From: DATLOJ01 sp035536315
Lineage (GTDB): Bacteria; Actinomycetota; CADDZG01; JAHWKV01
Length of the DNA stretch: 22,265 bases
Direction of reading: 5' to 3'
Assembly: GCA_035536315.1 (NCBI GenBank)
Contig: DATLOJ010000081.1
Location: 1 to 22,265, forward strand
The translations under genes and the position numbers were made by a program. Positions 15,803 to 22,265 of this stretch are shown here, one piece after another (within the stretch, counting starts at the first letter, position 1; each line of letters starts with the position of its first letter). The notes below the pieces were generated by a model. It had not been told where the DNA came from and ran no database searches. It saw nothing but the letters and a program-made list of their open reading frames with translations.

Positions 15803-17264
15803 GTTCCGCAAGCTTCACGGAGCTGCAATCGGAGTCTGGCTCCTGGACACGGGGAAAATTCTTCAGGCCCTGATCATCCCGTTGGTATTCGGCTCGGGAG
15901 CGGCAGGGCTGCGCGAGGGGGACGACACAGGGTTTGCCGTCGGAGCAATTGTCTACATCTCCATTGGGCTTGTGCTCGCGAACGCACTCCTTTCGCCGAT
16001 ATTCAGGTACAGGCGCTTTCGATACAGGTTCGATGACGGGACCCTGGTTATCCATGGCGGCGGCCTCTTCAACAAGTGGCGGCGTGTAATCCCACTTGAC
16101 AAGGTCCAGAGCGTTGATGTCGTCCAGAAGCTGAGACACAAGCTCTTTGGGGTTGTCGAGCTGAACGTCGAGGTCGTCGGAGGAAATCAAACGGAAGGGT
16201 CACTTGCGGCACTGGCCCCCGAAGAGGCCGAACGCATCCGCTCGATTCTCCTCAACAAAAAGGAGATACCAGCTGGAGAGGAACAGGCCGATGCCGAAGA
16301 GGCTCAGCCATTCGCGCGGCTTGGAGTGAAGGAGCTTCTGGTGGCAGGTATCACCGGGGGCCGGGTTGCGGTTACAGCCCTTCTGCTGTCTCAGTTGGTC
16401 GAGATTCTGCCGGCACGCTTCGACGTTGGCGACGCGGTGAGGAGGCTCGTCAGCGACACTGCTTCCGACAGGGGGATCGACATTCTGATCCTTTTCATCG
16501 CGCTAAGCGTTTTGGGATTCTTCATCGTTGCCCTTGCGATCTCTCTGGTCGTGACGGTCTTTACCTACTGGGACTTCACGATCAAGCACAAGGATGACCG
16601 GTTGGTCGTTACGAGGGGATTGCTTTCGGCTCGCGAAGCAATCATCCCCCTGCATAGAGTTCAGGCCATCAAGATGCAGGAGAACCCCATCCGCAGGGTC
16701 CTCGGGTACGCGTCGCTGTCGGTGGTGGTGGCCGGTTACTCCAGCAATCAAAACAAGCAAAGCCAGGTCACGACGATGCTTCTGCCAATCGGAAAGAAGG
16801 CAGACGCGGTACGCATAGCGGGTGAGGTCCTCGGCTCGGACGACGTCGGGGACCTTGTTCATCTGGAGCCGGCCCCCTTGAGAGCCATATCAATCAGAAT
16901 CTTCGACGCACTGGTACTAACTGCGGCCCTCACCATCGTGTCGAAGGTTTTCTTCCAGAACCTCTACGGACTTTGGTCGGCCCTCGTTTTTCTTCCTGTG
17001 GCCTACGGCAGTTACAGGGCCATGGGCCACACTGTCAAGCAAAACCACCTCGTGACGAGAAGCGGGTTTTTGGTCCGGACGACCACGGTCGCGCCGATCA
17101 AGAACATTCAGCAACTGGAGGTGAGATCGTCCATCTTCATGCGACCGATCAAGCTTTCCAACCTGGTGGCCTGGGTGCCCAAGGGGTCCGCAAAGGCGCT
17201 TTACATGGACTCGGCCAGGGCATCCGAGCGTTTCCACGCGCTCTCGCATCAATTCCACCCATAA
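15777..17264 (+). CDS. Membrane protein with three PH (DUF304) domains, YdbT-like
   Basis: The 495-residue protein repeats a unit of a membrane helix pair followed by a DUF304 PH domain three times. The PH cores are recognisable by a shared phrase: FNKWRRVIPLDKVQSVDV, SAREAIIPLHRVQAIKM and VRTTTVAPIKNIQQLEV. Hydrophobic stretches lie near residues 10-40, 50-77, 187-210, 233-264 and 370-415. This is the YdbT architecture, and with the preceding YdbS-like gene it forms the standard pair. The GTG at 15777 lies inside the previous gene, with GGAG (15766-15769) seven bases upstream, so the two are translationally coupled. A role in envelope homeostasis is inferred from the family only. Confidence 0.83.
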   Translation: MSQEQPQSEFRKLHGAAIGVWLLDTGKILQALIIPLVFGSGAAGLREGDDTGFAVGAIVYISIGLVLANALLSPIFRYRRFRYRFDDGTLVIHGGGLFNKWRRVIPLDKVQSVDVVQKLRHKLFGVVELNVEVVGGNQTEGSLAALAPEEAERIRSILLNKKEIPAGEEQADAEEAQPFARLGVKELLVAGITGGRVAVTALLLSQLVEILPARFDVGDAVRRLVSDTASDRGIDILILFIALSVLGFFIVALAISLVVTVFTYWDFTIKHKDDRLVVTRGLLSAREAIIPLHRVQAIKMQENPIRRVLGYASLSVVVAGYSSNQNKQSQVTTMLLPIGKKADAVRIAGEVLGSDDVGDLVHLEPAPLRAISIRIFDALVLTAALTIVSKVFFQNLYGLWSALVFLPVAYGSYRAMGHTVKQNHLVTRSGFLVRTTTVAPIKNIQQLEVRSSIFMRPIKLSNLVAWVPKGSAKALYMDSARASERFHALSHQFHP

Positions 17265-17291
17265 ACGCCAATAGCGCGGTAGCTTGATAGC

Positions 17292-17300
17292 GGAGGTGAT
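17292..17300 (+). promoter_or_regulatory. Near-perfect Shine-Dalgarno for a TTG start
   Basis: GGAGGTGAT, continuing as C, is complementary to almost the whole 16S rRNA 3' end. It lies nine bases (from the GGAGG core) before the TTG at 17306 and is much stronger than other sites in the window. It settles the start of the small coiled-coil gene. Confidence 0.75.
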
Positions 17301-17305
17301 CGGTT

Positions 17306-17740
17306 TTGGCACTCCGTCAAAGAGTGTGGGCCCCTCTTTTCATCCTGGCCCTCGTAGTCGCATTGGTCTTCGTGGCCTTCCAGCAAAGTTCTGGAGGTTC
17401 GGAGCGCGATGTGGCGCGCCTCGAATCCGAGCTCGAGATAGCCGAAAAGAGGCTCGACCAGGTCGATCAAAGACTCGAGGCGATAGGTGAGATCCAGGGT
17501 CTCAAGGATTCGATCGCCGGCATCCAGGGCGGTTTCGACGAGCTCAAGAAGCAGGTCGATGCTCTGCCCGCGGCCGATGCCGAGATGACAAAGAAGATCG
17601 ACGCGCTTTCTGAGAAGGTGACCAGTCTCTCCGGCAAGATCGATGGCATTGCGACCAAAGTCAACGCCGTGGACCAGAGGATTGCCCTTCTTGAATCCAG
17701 GTACAACGACCACCTGCGTAAGTACCACAGCGGCACCTAG
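17306..17740 (+). CDS. Small membrane-anchored coiled-coil protein, unknown function
   Basis: I do not recognise a family. The 144-residue protein has one N-terminal membrane segment at about residues 8-26 (PLFILALVVALVFVAF) preceded by positive charges. A nearly continuous coiled coil (about 35-138) follows, with heptad-like runs such as LESELEIAEKRLDQVDQRLE and repeated IDALSEKV / LSGKIDGIATKV / VNAVDQRIALLE. The predicted topology is a short inside end with the coil outside the membrane, although an uncleaved signal anchor cannot be told from a signal peptide by eye. The TTG start has an excellent ribosome site, predicting strong translation. It precedes the PASTA kinase by 20 bases and could be a scaffold or partner for it, which is inference from position only. 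Confidence 0.78.
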   Translation: MALRQRVWAPLFILALVVALVFVAFQQSSGGSERDVARLESELEIAEKRLDQVDQRLEAIGEIQGLKDSIAGIQGGFDELKKQVDALPAADAEMTKKIDALSEKVTSLSGKIDGIATKVNAVDQRIALLESRYNDHLRKYHSGT

Positions 17741-17760
17741 GCCCAGCCCGGAGGCCCACC

Positions 17761-19533
17761 ATGCCTGAGACACCTCAGGAGTTGATCGCAGGGCGCTACC
17801 AGATCGCGGCCCGCATTGGATCCGGAGGAATGGGCGAGGTGTTCCGTGCGCGCGACGCGGTGCTGAACCGCGTCGTAGCAATCAAGGTTCTTCCCCTGCA
17901 GATGGCGGTGCGGGCCGATTCCGTCGATCGATTCAAAGCGGAAGCGCAGTCCGCGGCCCGCATATCTCATCCGAACGTCGTAGCGGTCCACGATTGGGGT
18001 GAGACGGACACCACATGCTTCATGGTGATGGAGTACGTGCGCGGGAGGAATCTCAGAGAGATTCTTTCGAGCAGGGGGCCGCTCGAGCCGGCGCAGGCTT
18101 GCGAAATCCTGGCTCAGACACTCGATGGACTTGCCGCCGCCCACGCCCAGGGCCTTGTACACAGGGACATCAAGCCGGAGAACCTTCTGCTGTCGGTGGA
18201 TGGCGTTGTGAAAGTTACGGACTTCGGAATCGCGCGGCTCGTCGAGGCAAGGGCGAAGACTTCGGGTCTTCTCGGAACGGTCGCTTACGTCGCGCCGGAG
18301 CAAATCAGAGGAGACCTTCCCGACTCTCGGTCAGACATTTATGCGGCCGGATGTGTGTTCTACGAGCTGCTGACGGGGTCGGTGCCATTCCGCGGAGACG
18401 TGGCGGCAGTTTTGCATCAGCACGTCACTGGCCGAGTTCCATCGCCGATGGTCGACGCTGGTGAGGCGACGGAGCAAATCGACCACATCGTTCTCAAGAG
18501 CACGAGTCCGTTGCCGTCCGAGAGGTACGCGACTGCGACGGAGATGAGCCGGGATGCCAAAATCGCTCTTGCCGTTTCGTCGCTTGCGGCGCCACTAACC
18601 GAGCTCAATTACGAGCTCACCTCAGAAGTGTCCGTCGAGGCCCTCGAGACGATAGTCACGGCGCCTCGTAGTCGGCGGCACATAAGGCCGGTCTGGGTGC
18701 TTGCCGTCCTGCTTATCGCCCTTTTTGCCGCGGCGGTTTATTACTTCCGCCCGACCCAGGTGCCTGACCTCATCGGCAACCGCACAGATCTTGCAAGAGC
18801 GGAGCTACAAGAAAGGGGCCTGCACGTCCGGGTTGAGGGGAGAGCGTCCCCAAAACCCGCCGACACGGTCATCGAGATGAAGCCGCTGCCCAACAAATGG
18901 GTGTTCGGGCGCGGGGACGTCACGCTTGTGATTAGCCAGGGACCGGAGCTTACTGATGTGCCCGACCTAAAGGGAAAGGCGCTGGACGAGGCCAAATCGC
19001 TCATACGGGAAGCGCGTCTCAGGCTCGGCGCAATCACCGAAGTGCACGACCGCTCGGTAACCGGCACCGTGGTCGATCAGGATCCGAAGCCCGGCAAAAC
19101 CGAAAGCGGCGATCCTGTGAACCTCACCATTTCCAAGGGGCCCGAGTTCGTCGAGGTTCCGAATGTGAGCGGGAAGCCGATTGCCGATGCCGAGGCCCAG
19201 CTAATCGCGGCCGGCCTGACCGTCGTAAAGGAAGAGGTTTTCAACGACGCGGCCCCCGGAAACGTCGTATCGCAAGCGCCAGATCCCAAATCGATGGTCG
19301 AAAGGGGGAGCAGCGTCACGCTGAAGGTGAGCAAGGGGCCGGAGCCTTTCGATATGCCCGATGTGAAGGGCAAGGCCTGCTCCGAGGCCAAATCGCAGCT
19401 TGAAAGGTTGGGCCTGGTGGTGGTCGTGCGCTCCAGCAATGGGGCATGCGGCTCGGCGACGGTTGCCGAACAGGACCCCCTCCCCCGCGCCAGGGTGCGC
19501 AAGGGGCAGGAGGCCACCCTTTACATAACGTAG
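17761..19533 (+). CDS. Ser/Thr protein kinase with four PASTA domains, PknB-like
   Basis: This is a transmembrane kinase that senses peptidoglycan fragments or lipid II outside and phosphorylates proteins inside. The kinase domain runs from about residue 12 to 275, with glycine loop GSGGMGEV (20-27), ATP-binding Lys42, catalytic loop HRDIKPEN (134-141) and DFG (154-156). The activation loop GTVAYVAPEQ and SDIYAAG follow. A membrane helix spans about 311-329. Four PASTA repeats start at residues 334, 400, 466 and 532, exactly 66 residues apart, each opening with a VPD/VPN/MPD phrase. The call is PknB/PrkC type. The usual neighbours (rodA, pbpA, phosphatase, FHA genes) are not in the window, so this may be a paralogue and no gene symbol is given. 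GGAGG at 17750-17754 supports the ATG. Confidence 0.95.
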   Translation: MPETPQELIAGRYQIAARIGSGGMGEVFRARDAVLNRVVAIKVLPLQMAVRADSVDRFKAEAQSAARISHPNVVAVHDWGETDTTCFMVMEYVRGRNLREILSSRGPLEPAQACEILAQTLDGLAAAHAQGLVHRDIKPENLLLSVDGVVKVTDFGIARLVEARAKTSGLLGTVAYVAPEQIRGDLPDSRSDIYAAGCVFYELLTGSVPFRGDVAAVLHQHVTGRVPSPMVDAGEATEQIDHIVLKSTSPLPSERYATATEMSRDAKIALAVSSLAAPLTELNYELTSEVSVEALETIVTAPRSRRHIRPVWVLAVLLIALFAAAVYYFRPTQVPDLIGNRTDLARAELQERGLHVRVEGRASPKPADTVIEMKPLPNKWVFGRGDVTLVISQGPELTDVPDLKGKALDEAKSLIREARLRLGAITEVHDRSVTGTVVDQDPKPGKTESGDPVNLTISKGPEFVEVPNVSGKPIADAEAQLIAAGLTVVKEEVFNDAAPGNVVSQAPDPKSMVERGSSVTLKVSKGPEPFDMPDVKGKACSEAKSQLERLGLVVVVRSSNGACGSATVAEQDPLPRARVRKGQEATLYIT

Positions 19534-19542
19534 GCTCACCCC

Positions 19543-19950
19543 GTGGGAAGGACCCAGACTCACGCCCTAGTTCTGATCTCCGCGCGGGAGCTTGCCTCGA
19601 ACATGGCCACGGCCATGTTCGTCATCGACTCGAAGGGCGTCCTTGTCTTTTACAACGAGGCAGCAGAGGAGCTTCTGGGGCTCGCATTCGCCGACTCCGG
19701 CCCCCTGAAGTCGAGTGAATGGGGAACAAAGTGGAACCCGCGATCGCCGGACGGTTCGAGTGTTCGTCTCGAGGATCTCCCAATATCCATCGCTCTTCAG
19801 AAGCAGAAGCCGGCGCACTCCCCGCTTTTGATTACTGGATCCGACGGAGTCGATCGAACAATCGCAATCACGGCCTTTCCGTTGTTTGCGAAAGTAGGAG
19901 AGCTTGCGGGGGCGGTTGCAATTTTCTGGGAAGACCCAGCAGGCCAGTAG
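19543..19950 (+). CDS. Stand-alone PAS domain protein
   Basis: The 135-residue cytoplasmic protein consists of one PAS domain. It begins with a helix (LASNMATAMFVIDSKGVLVFYNEAA), continues through EELLG, and ends with the beta-hairpin pattern TIAITAFPLFAKVGELAGAVAIFWE. There is no histidine kinase, GGDEF or DNA-binding output domain. It may sense a ligand or redox state and act through a partner protein. It begins at GTG nine bases after the kinase stop, and its own stop is nine bases before the next gene, so the kinase, PAS protein and hydrolase probably share one transcript. A functional link is inferred only from this spacing. Confidence 0.8.
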   Translation: MGRTQTHALVLISARELASNMATAMFVIDSKGVLVFYNEAAEELLGLAFADSGPLKSSEWGTKWNPRSPDGSSVRLEDLPISIALQKQKPAHSPLLITGSDGVDRTIAITAFPLFAKVGELAGAVAIFWEDPAGQ

Positions 19951-19959
19951 CGCGGACCC

Positions 19960-20805
19960 GTGCAAGCAAAAATTTGGGGGTGTCGCGGGTCCATTGCCGC
20001 CCCTGGCCCCCAAACGGTCAAGTACGGAGGTAACACGTCGTGCGTTCACATCCCGTTGAACGGCGACGTCTCTTTGGTTCTTGACGCCGGAACGGGGATA
20101 CGAAATCTCGGAATGCAGCTGGGAGATCGCAAAGTGCGAACAGTTCATCTGCTGCTGACCCATCTGCACCTCGACCACATCCAGGGTCTTGGGTTCTTCG
20201 AGCCTGCATGGGATCCATCCACGGAAGTGCACGTTTGGGGGCCTCCATCCGTAACGATGAGTCTCGAGGTGAGACTGGCGCGTTACCTTTCGCCGCCGCT
20301 ATTTCCGGTGAACCTCTCCGAGATGTCCCGGAATATGAGGTTCCACAACCTTCCCGACGGTTCGTGGGAAATCGAAGGTGCCCGCATTCACTCCGAGCCG
20401 GTGCTTCATCAGGGTCCGACGGTTGCTTATCGAATCGAGATCGACAACAAAGTTCTCGCTTACATCCCGGATCACGAACCGGCTCGAGCGTTCGACCTCG
20501 CCTACGTCGATCCGGAATGGATAAGCGGTTTCGGTCTTGCCGAGGGTGCCGACGTACTGATGCACGACACTCAGTTCACGGAGGACGAATATCCGCAACG
20601 CATCGGGTGGGGACATTCGAGCGTGGCGGACACTGTTGCTTACGCGCAGATCACCAAAGCGAAACAGCTTGTGATGTTCCACCACGATCCGCTGCATACC
20701 GATTCCGACCTTGAACTTATTCTCGAAAGAGCGGTCGAGCTTTGGAGTGAGACGGAAGGGTCCCCGCCCGTACTGGCTTACGAGGGAATGGAGATAGAGC
20801 TGTAA
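19960..20805 (+). CDS. MBL-fold metallo-hydrolase, probable phosphodiesterase-type
   Basis: The 281-residue protein starts with the MQAKIWGCRGSIAAPGP phrase typical of a subgroup of MBL enzymes often annotated as phosphodiesterases. Metal ligands are the HLHLDH motif (residues 68-73), His150 in VLHQG, Asp171 in IPDHEP and a late His in FHHDPLH. MHDTQF and GWGHSS also match this subgroup. The metal site looks complete, so the protein should be an active di-metal hydrolase. Cyclic nucleotides or other phosphodiesters are plausible substrates. GTG is the start and no strong ribosome site is seen. The 3' end overlaps the convergent carboxypeptidase gene by 28 bases. Confidence 0.87.
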   Translation: MQAKIWGCRGSIAAPGPQTVKYGGNTSCVHIPLNGDVSLVLDAGTGIRNLGMQLGDRKVRTVHLLLTHLHLDHIQGLGFFEPAWDPSTEVHVWGPPSVTMSLEVRLARYLSPPLFPVNLSEMSRNMRFHNLPDGSWEIEGARIHSEPVLHQGPTVAYRIEIDNKVLAYIPDHEPARAFDLAYVDPEWISGFGLAEGADVLMHDTQFTEDEYPQRIGWGHSSVADTVAYAQITKAKQLVMFHHDPLHTDSDLELILERAVELWSETEGSPPVLAYEGMEIEL

Positions 20806-21917
20806 CCAGGGCCTGTTGCAGTAGCCGGCTCTTCCTCGAAAACGGCGGTTCGTGATCTCTTCCGGGACCTGGAGATCGCTCTCCAAACTACAGCGGAGAC
20901 AATCAGCGCAAGTGCCGGCCCGACGAAAGGCGCAACGTCGGCTGAATCAGTTGCAGGCGCCTTTTCCAGAGCCGCAACATGCTTTGGATCGATTTGGACA
21001 ACCTCGAGCCCGTTGGCAACCGTCTCTTGCTTAGGTTTGGTGACTTCGGCAGCCTTTGGTTTGACGATGGGTCCGCCTGCTCCGCGCAGGGCGGGCAGAT
21101 TGCCGAAGCCCCAGTCGTAAAGGGCCATCGACTCGCCGTAGTGATCGGGCGACCCGAGGACAATCGCAATCAGCGTCTCGCCGTCGCGCGTTACGGCAGT
21201 CGCAAGGGTGTGGCCTGCGCCGTCGGTGAACCCCGTCTTTACACCCACTGTCCCCTGATACCGCCAGAGCATCTTGTTGTGGTTGATGTAGGTGTGCTCG
21301 GAGCCGTCTCCCCACGGCACGTTGTGCGTCTTTGAGCCGACTATCTCGGCGAATGTTGGGTTCTGCATCGCCTTGAGTGTGATCAGGGCGAGGTCGCGAG
21401 CGGTTGTGATGTGACCCGCCTCGTCGTATCCGTGCGGGTTCGTGAAGTGGGTCGACGTGGCGCCGAGGGCGGCGGCCGTTTCGTTGGCCTTCTGCATGAA
21501 GCCCGCGATGGTCCCGTCGGGACTCACTTTTTGAGCGAGCGCTATCGCGGAGTCGTTCCCGCTCTGCAGCATCAACCCCCACAGGTGATCCCTGATAGTG
21601 AAGTTCCATCCGGCCTCTGCATAGGTCCGGCTCCCGGGAGCGGAGCGGGCCTCCGGAGTGATGGGGGCAGGCTCATCGAGGTTTGCGTTCTCCAGAACCA
21701 CCAGCGCTGTGAGGATCTTCGTCAGGCTCGCAGGCATGCGCTGGGCGGTGTCGTCCTTCTCCCACAGAACCCGGCCCGTCTGAGCATCTACCAGGATCCC
21801 GGCGGCCATGGCCACGGGGGGCGGCTCGGGAGCGGGGGCCGGAGCTGCAGCAGCGGCCACAGGCTGGAAAAGCAAAAACGTCGCGAAAATAGCCGCAGTT
21901 AGGATTCGTGGGTTCAT
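20778..21917 (-). CDS. D-alanyl-D-alanine carboxypeptidase (DacF/PBP5 class)
   Basis: The enzyme trims the terminal D-Ala from peptidoglycan stem peptides outside the cytoplasmic membrane. A signal peptide (residues 1-25, ending in an Ala-rich run) leads into the S11 peptidase domain. It has SxxK at Ser64-Leu-Thr-Lys67, SGN at 119-121 and KTG at 227-229, all intact. The usual C-terminal PBP5 beta domain appears to be missing. Instead a Lys/Pro-rich linker (about 286-300) leads to a membrane helix near 329-346 and a basic cytoplasmic tail. At 379 residues it is membrane-anchored like actinobacterial relatives. There is no Shine-Dalgarno before the ATG, and the candidate promoter predicts a nearly leaderless mRNA. 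It is divergent from the RpiB-like gene. Confidence 0.94.
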   Translation of the reverse strand: MNPRILTAAIFATFLLFQPVAAAAAPAPAPEPPPVAMAAGILVDAQTGRVLWEKDDTAQRMPASLTKILTALVVLENANLDEPAPITPEARSAPGSRTYAEAGWNFTIRDHLWGLMLQSGNDSAIALAQKVSPDGTIAGFMQKANETAAALGATSTHFTNPHGYDEAGHITTARDLALITLKAMQNPTFAEIVGSKTHNVPWGDGSEHTYINHNKMLWRYQGTVGVKTGFTDGAGHTLATAVTRDGETLIAIVLGSPDHYGESMALYDWGFGNLPALRGAGGPIVKPKAAEVTKPKQETVANGLEVVQIDPKHVAALEKAPATDSADVAPFVGPALALIVSAVVWRAISRSRKRSRTAVFEEEPATATGPGYSSISIPS

Positions 21918-21928
21918 GTGGTCGAACT

Positions 21929-21957
21929 ACAGTAAGGAACTGACCCCTCTGCTTCAA
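21929..21957 (-). promoter_or_regulatory. Candidate promoter of the carboxypeptidase gene
   Basis: On the minus strand, TTGAAG (21957-21952) and TACTGT (21934-21929) are separated by 17 bases, ideal for a sigma-70-type promoter. The expected start point is only about five bases before the ATG, giving a leaderless or nearly leaderless mRNA. That fits the lack of a Shine-Dalgarno. Confidence 0.45.
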
Positions 21958-21968
21958 GGATTTACGCT

Positions 21969-22265
21969 ATGAGAGTCGTGGTGGGCGCAGACGACGAGGG
22001 CGAGGTTCTGGACGCAGTACTCGCCGATCTCGAGGCGCTGGGCGTCGACGTTGAGGTCCTCGAACGCTCCGCGTGGCCAGAGGTCGGCAGGGCCGTGGGC
22101 CAGAAAGTAGCTTCCAGTCAGGCGGATTTTGGCGTCCTCATGTGCTGGACGGGGACCGGAACGTCGATGGCCGCCAACAAGGTGAAGGGCGTTCGGGCTG
22201 CCCTTTGCTGGGATCCCTGGATCGCCGCCGGCGCCAGGCGCTGGAACGACGCCAACGTGCTCGTG
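21969..22265 (+). CDS. RpiB/LacAB-family sugar-phosphate isomerase-like protein (3' partial)
   Basis: Ninety-nine codons are visible before the window ends. The start ATG has AAGGA at 21956-21960, eight bases upstream. The fold is recognisable from MRVVVGADDEG, the anion-hole region CWTGTGTSMAANKVKG and RAALCWDPW, then RRWNDANVL. These align with the RpiB phrases SDHAG, CGTGIGMSIAANKVKG, RAALCHD and REHNDANVL. RpiB normally interconverts ribose 5-phosphate and ribulose 5-phosphate. Here the His in SDHAG is Asp, the His of the C-H-D segment is Trp, and the ring-opening His in RxHNDAN is Trp, so classical activity is doubtful. It may be a diverged isomerase with another substrate. The cysteine position (CWTG) is retained. 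Confidence 0.8.
   Translation, partial: MRVVVGADDEGEVLDAVLADLEALGVDVEVLERSAWPEVGRAVGQKVASSQADFGVLMCWTGTGTSMAANKVKGVRAALCWDPWIAAGARRWNDANVLV

Noticed and set aside
1..22265. Search for tRNA or rRNA genes, insertion sequences, phage genes, toxin-antitoxin pairs or defence genes
   Set aside because: None was recognised by eye. The window is nearly solid with housekeeping and metabolic genes on one strand.

Overview
This window looks like chromosomal DNA from an actinobacterium, most likely a deep-branching one. The evidence is high G+C by eye (around 60%, not computed), frequent TTG and GTG starts, tightly packed operons, a PASTA-domain Ser/Thr kinase, a double-hotdog MaoC protein, several acyl-CoA dehydrogenases, and the gene order etfB-etfA / iscS-mnmA / ligA. 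As I recall it, that order resembles the fixA-fixB-iscS-trmU-ligA neighbourhood of Mycobacterium. I saw no rRNA, tRNA, transposase, integrase, phage gene or CRISPR array. Almost all genes are on the + strand and no gene-free stretch exceeds about 90 bases.

Layout. (1) 2-694: 3' part of an MBL-fold hydrolase cut by the window edge. (2) 733-5875: a run of etfB, etfA, a divergent PaaK-type adenylate-forming protein and acetyl-CoA synthetase, ending in a GC-rich hairpin over the acs stop. (3) 5928-10932: cysteine desulfurase, MnmA, an unknown highly charged protein, and NAD-dependent DNA ligase. (4) 11035-15344: an acyl-CoA catabolism cluster with two acyl-CoA dehydrogenases that look like partner subunits, a fused MaoC-type hydratase and a third, canonical acyl-CoA dehydrogenase. 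It is preceded by an 18-bp palindrome over a likely -10 element. (5) 15341-17264: a YdbS/YdbT-like pair of membrane PH-domain proteins, overlapping the last dehydrogenase gene. (6) 17306-20805: a small membrane coiled-coil protein, a kinase with four PASTA repeats, a stand-alone PAS protein and an MBL-fold hydrolase with an intact metal motif. (7) 20778-21917 on the minus strand: a D,D-carboxypeptidase. (8) 21969-end: an RpiB-like isomerase cut by the window edge.

How the genes fit together. The EtfAB pair is the expected electron acceptor for the three dehydrogenases. The MaoC hydratase would act on the enoyl-CoA they form, and acetyl-CoA synthetase and the PaaK-like protein make or handle CoA thioesters. 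The desulfurase is the likely sulfur donor for MnmA in tRNA wobble-uridine thiolation. The PASTA kinase and the carboxypeptidase both concern peptidoglycan.

The most interesting point is the first two dehydrogenases. Each has lost the half of the active site that the other keeps, which suggests an obligate heteromer. Other points are the palindromic operator candidate, the unusual charged protein between mnmA and ligA, a PaaK-like protein lacking the usual C-terminal lysine motif, and an RpiB homologue in which several usual active-site residues are replaced. I found no clearly unprecedented multi-gene system.
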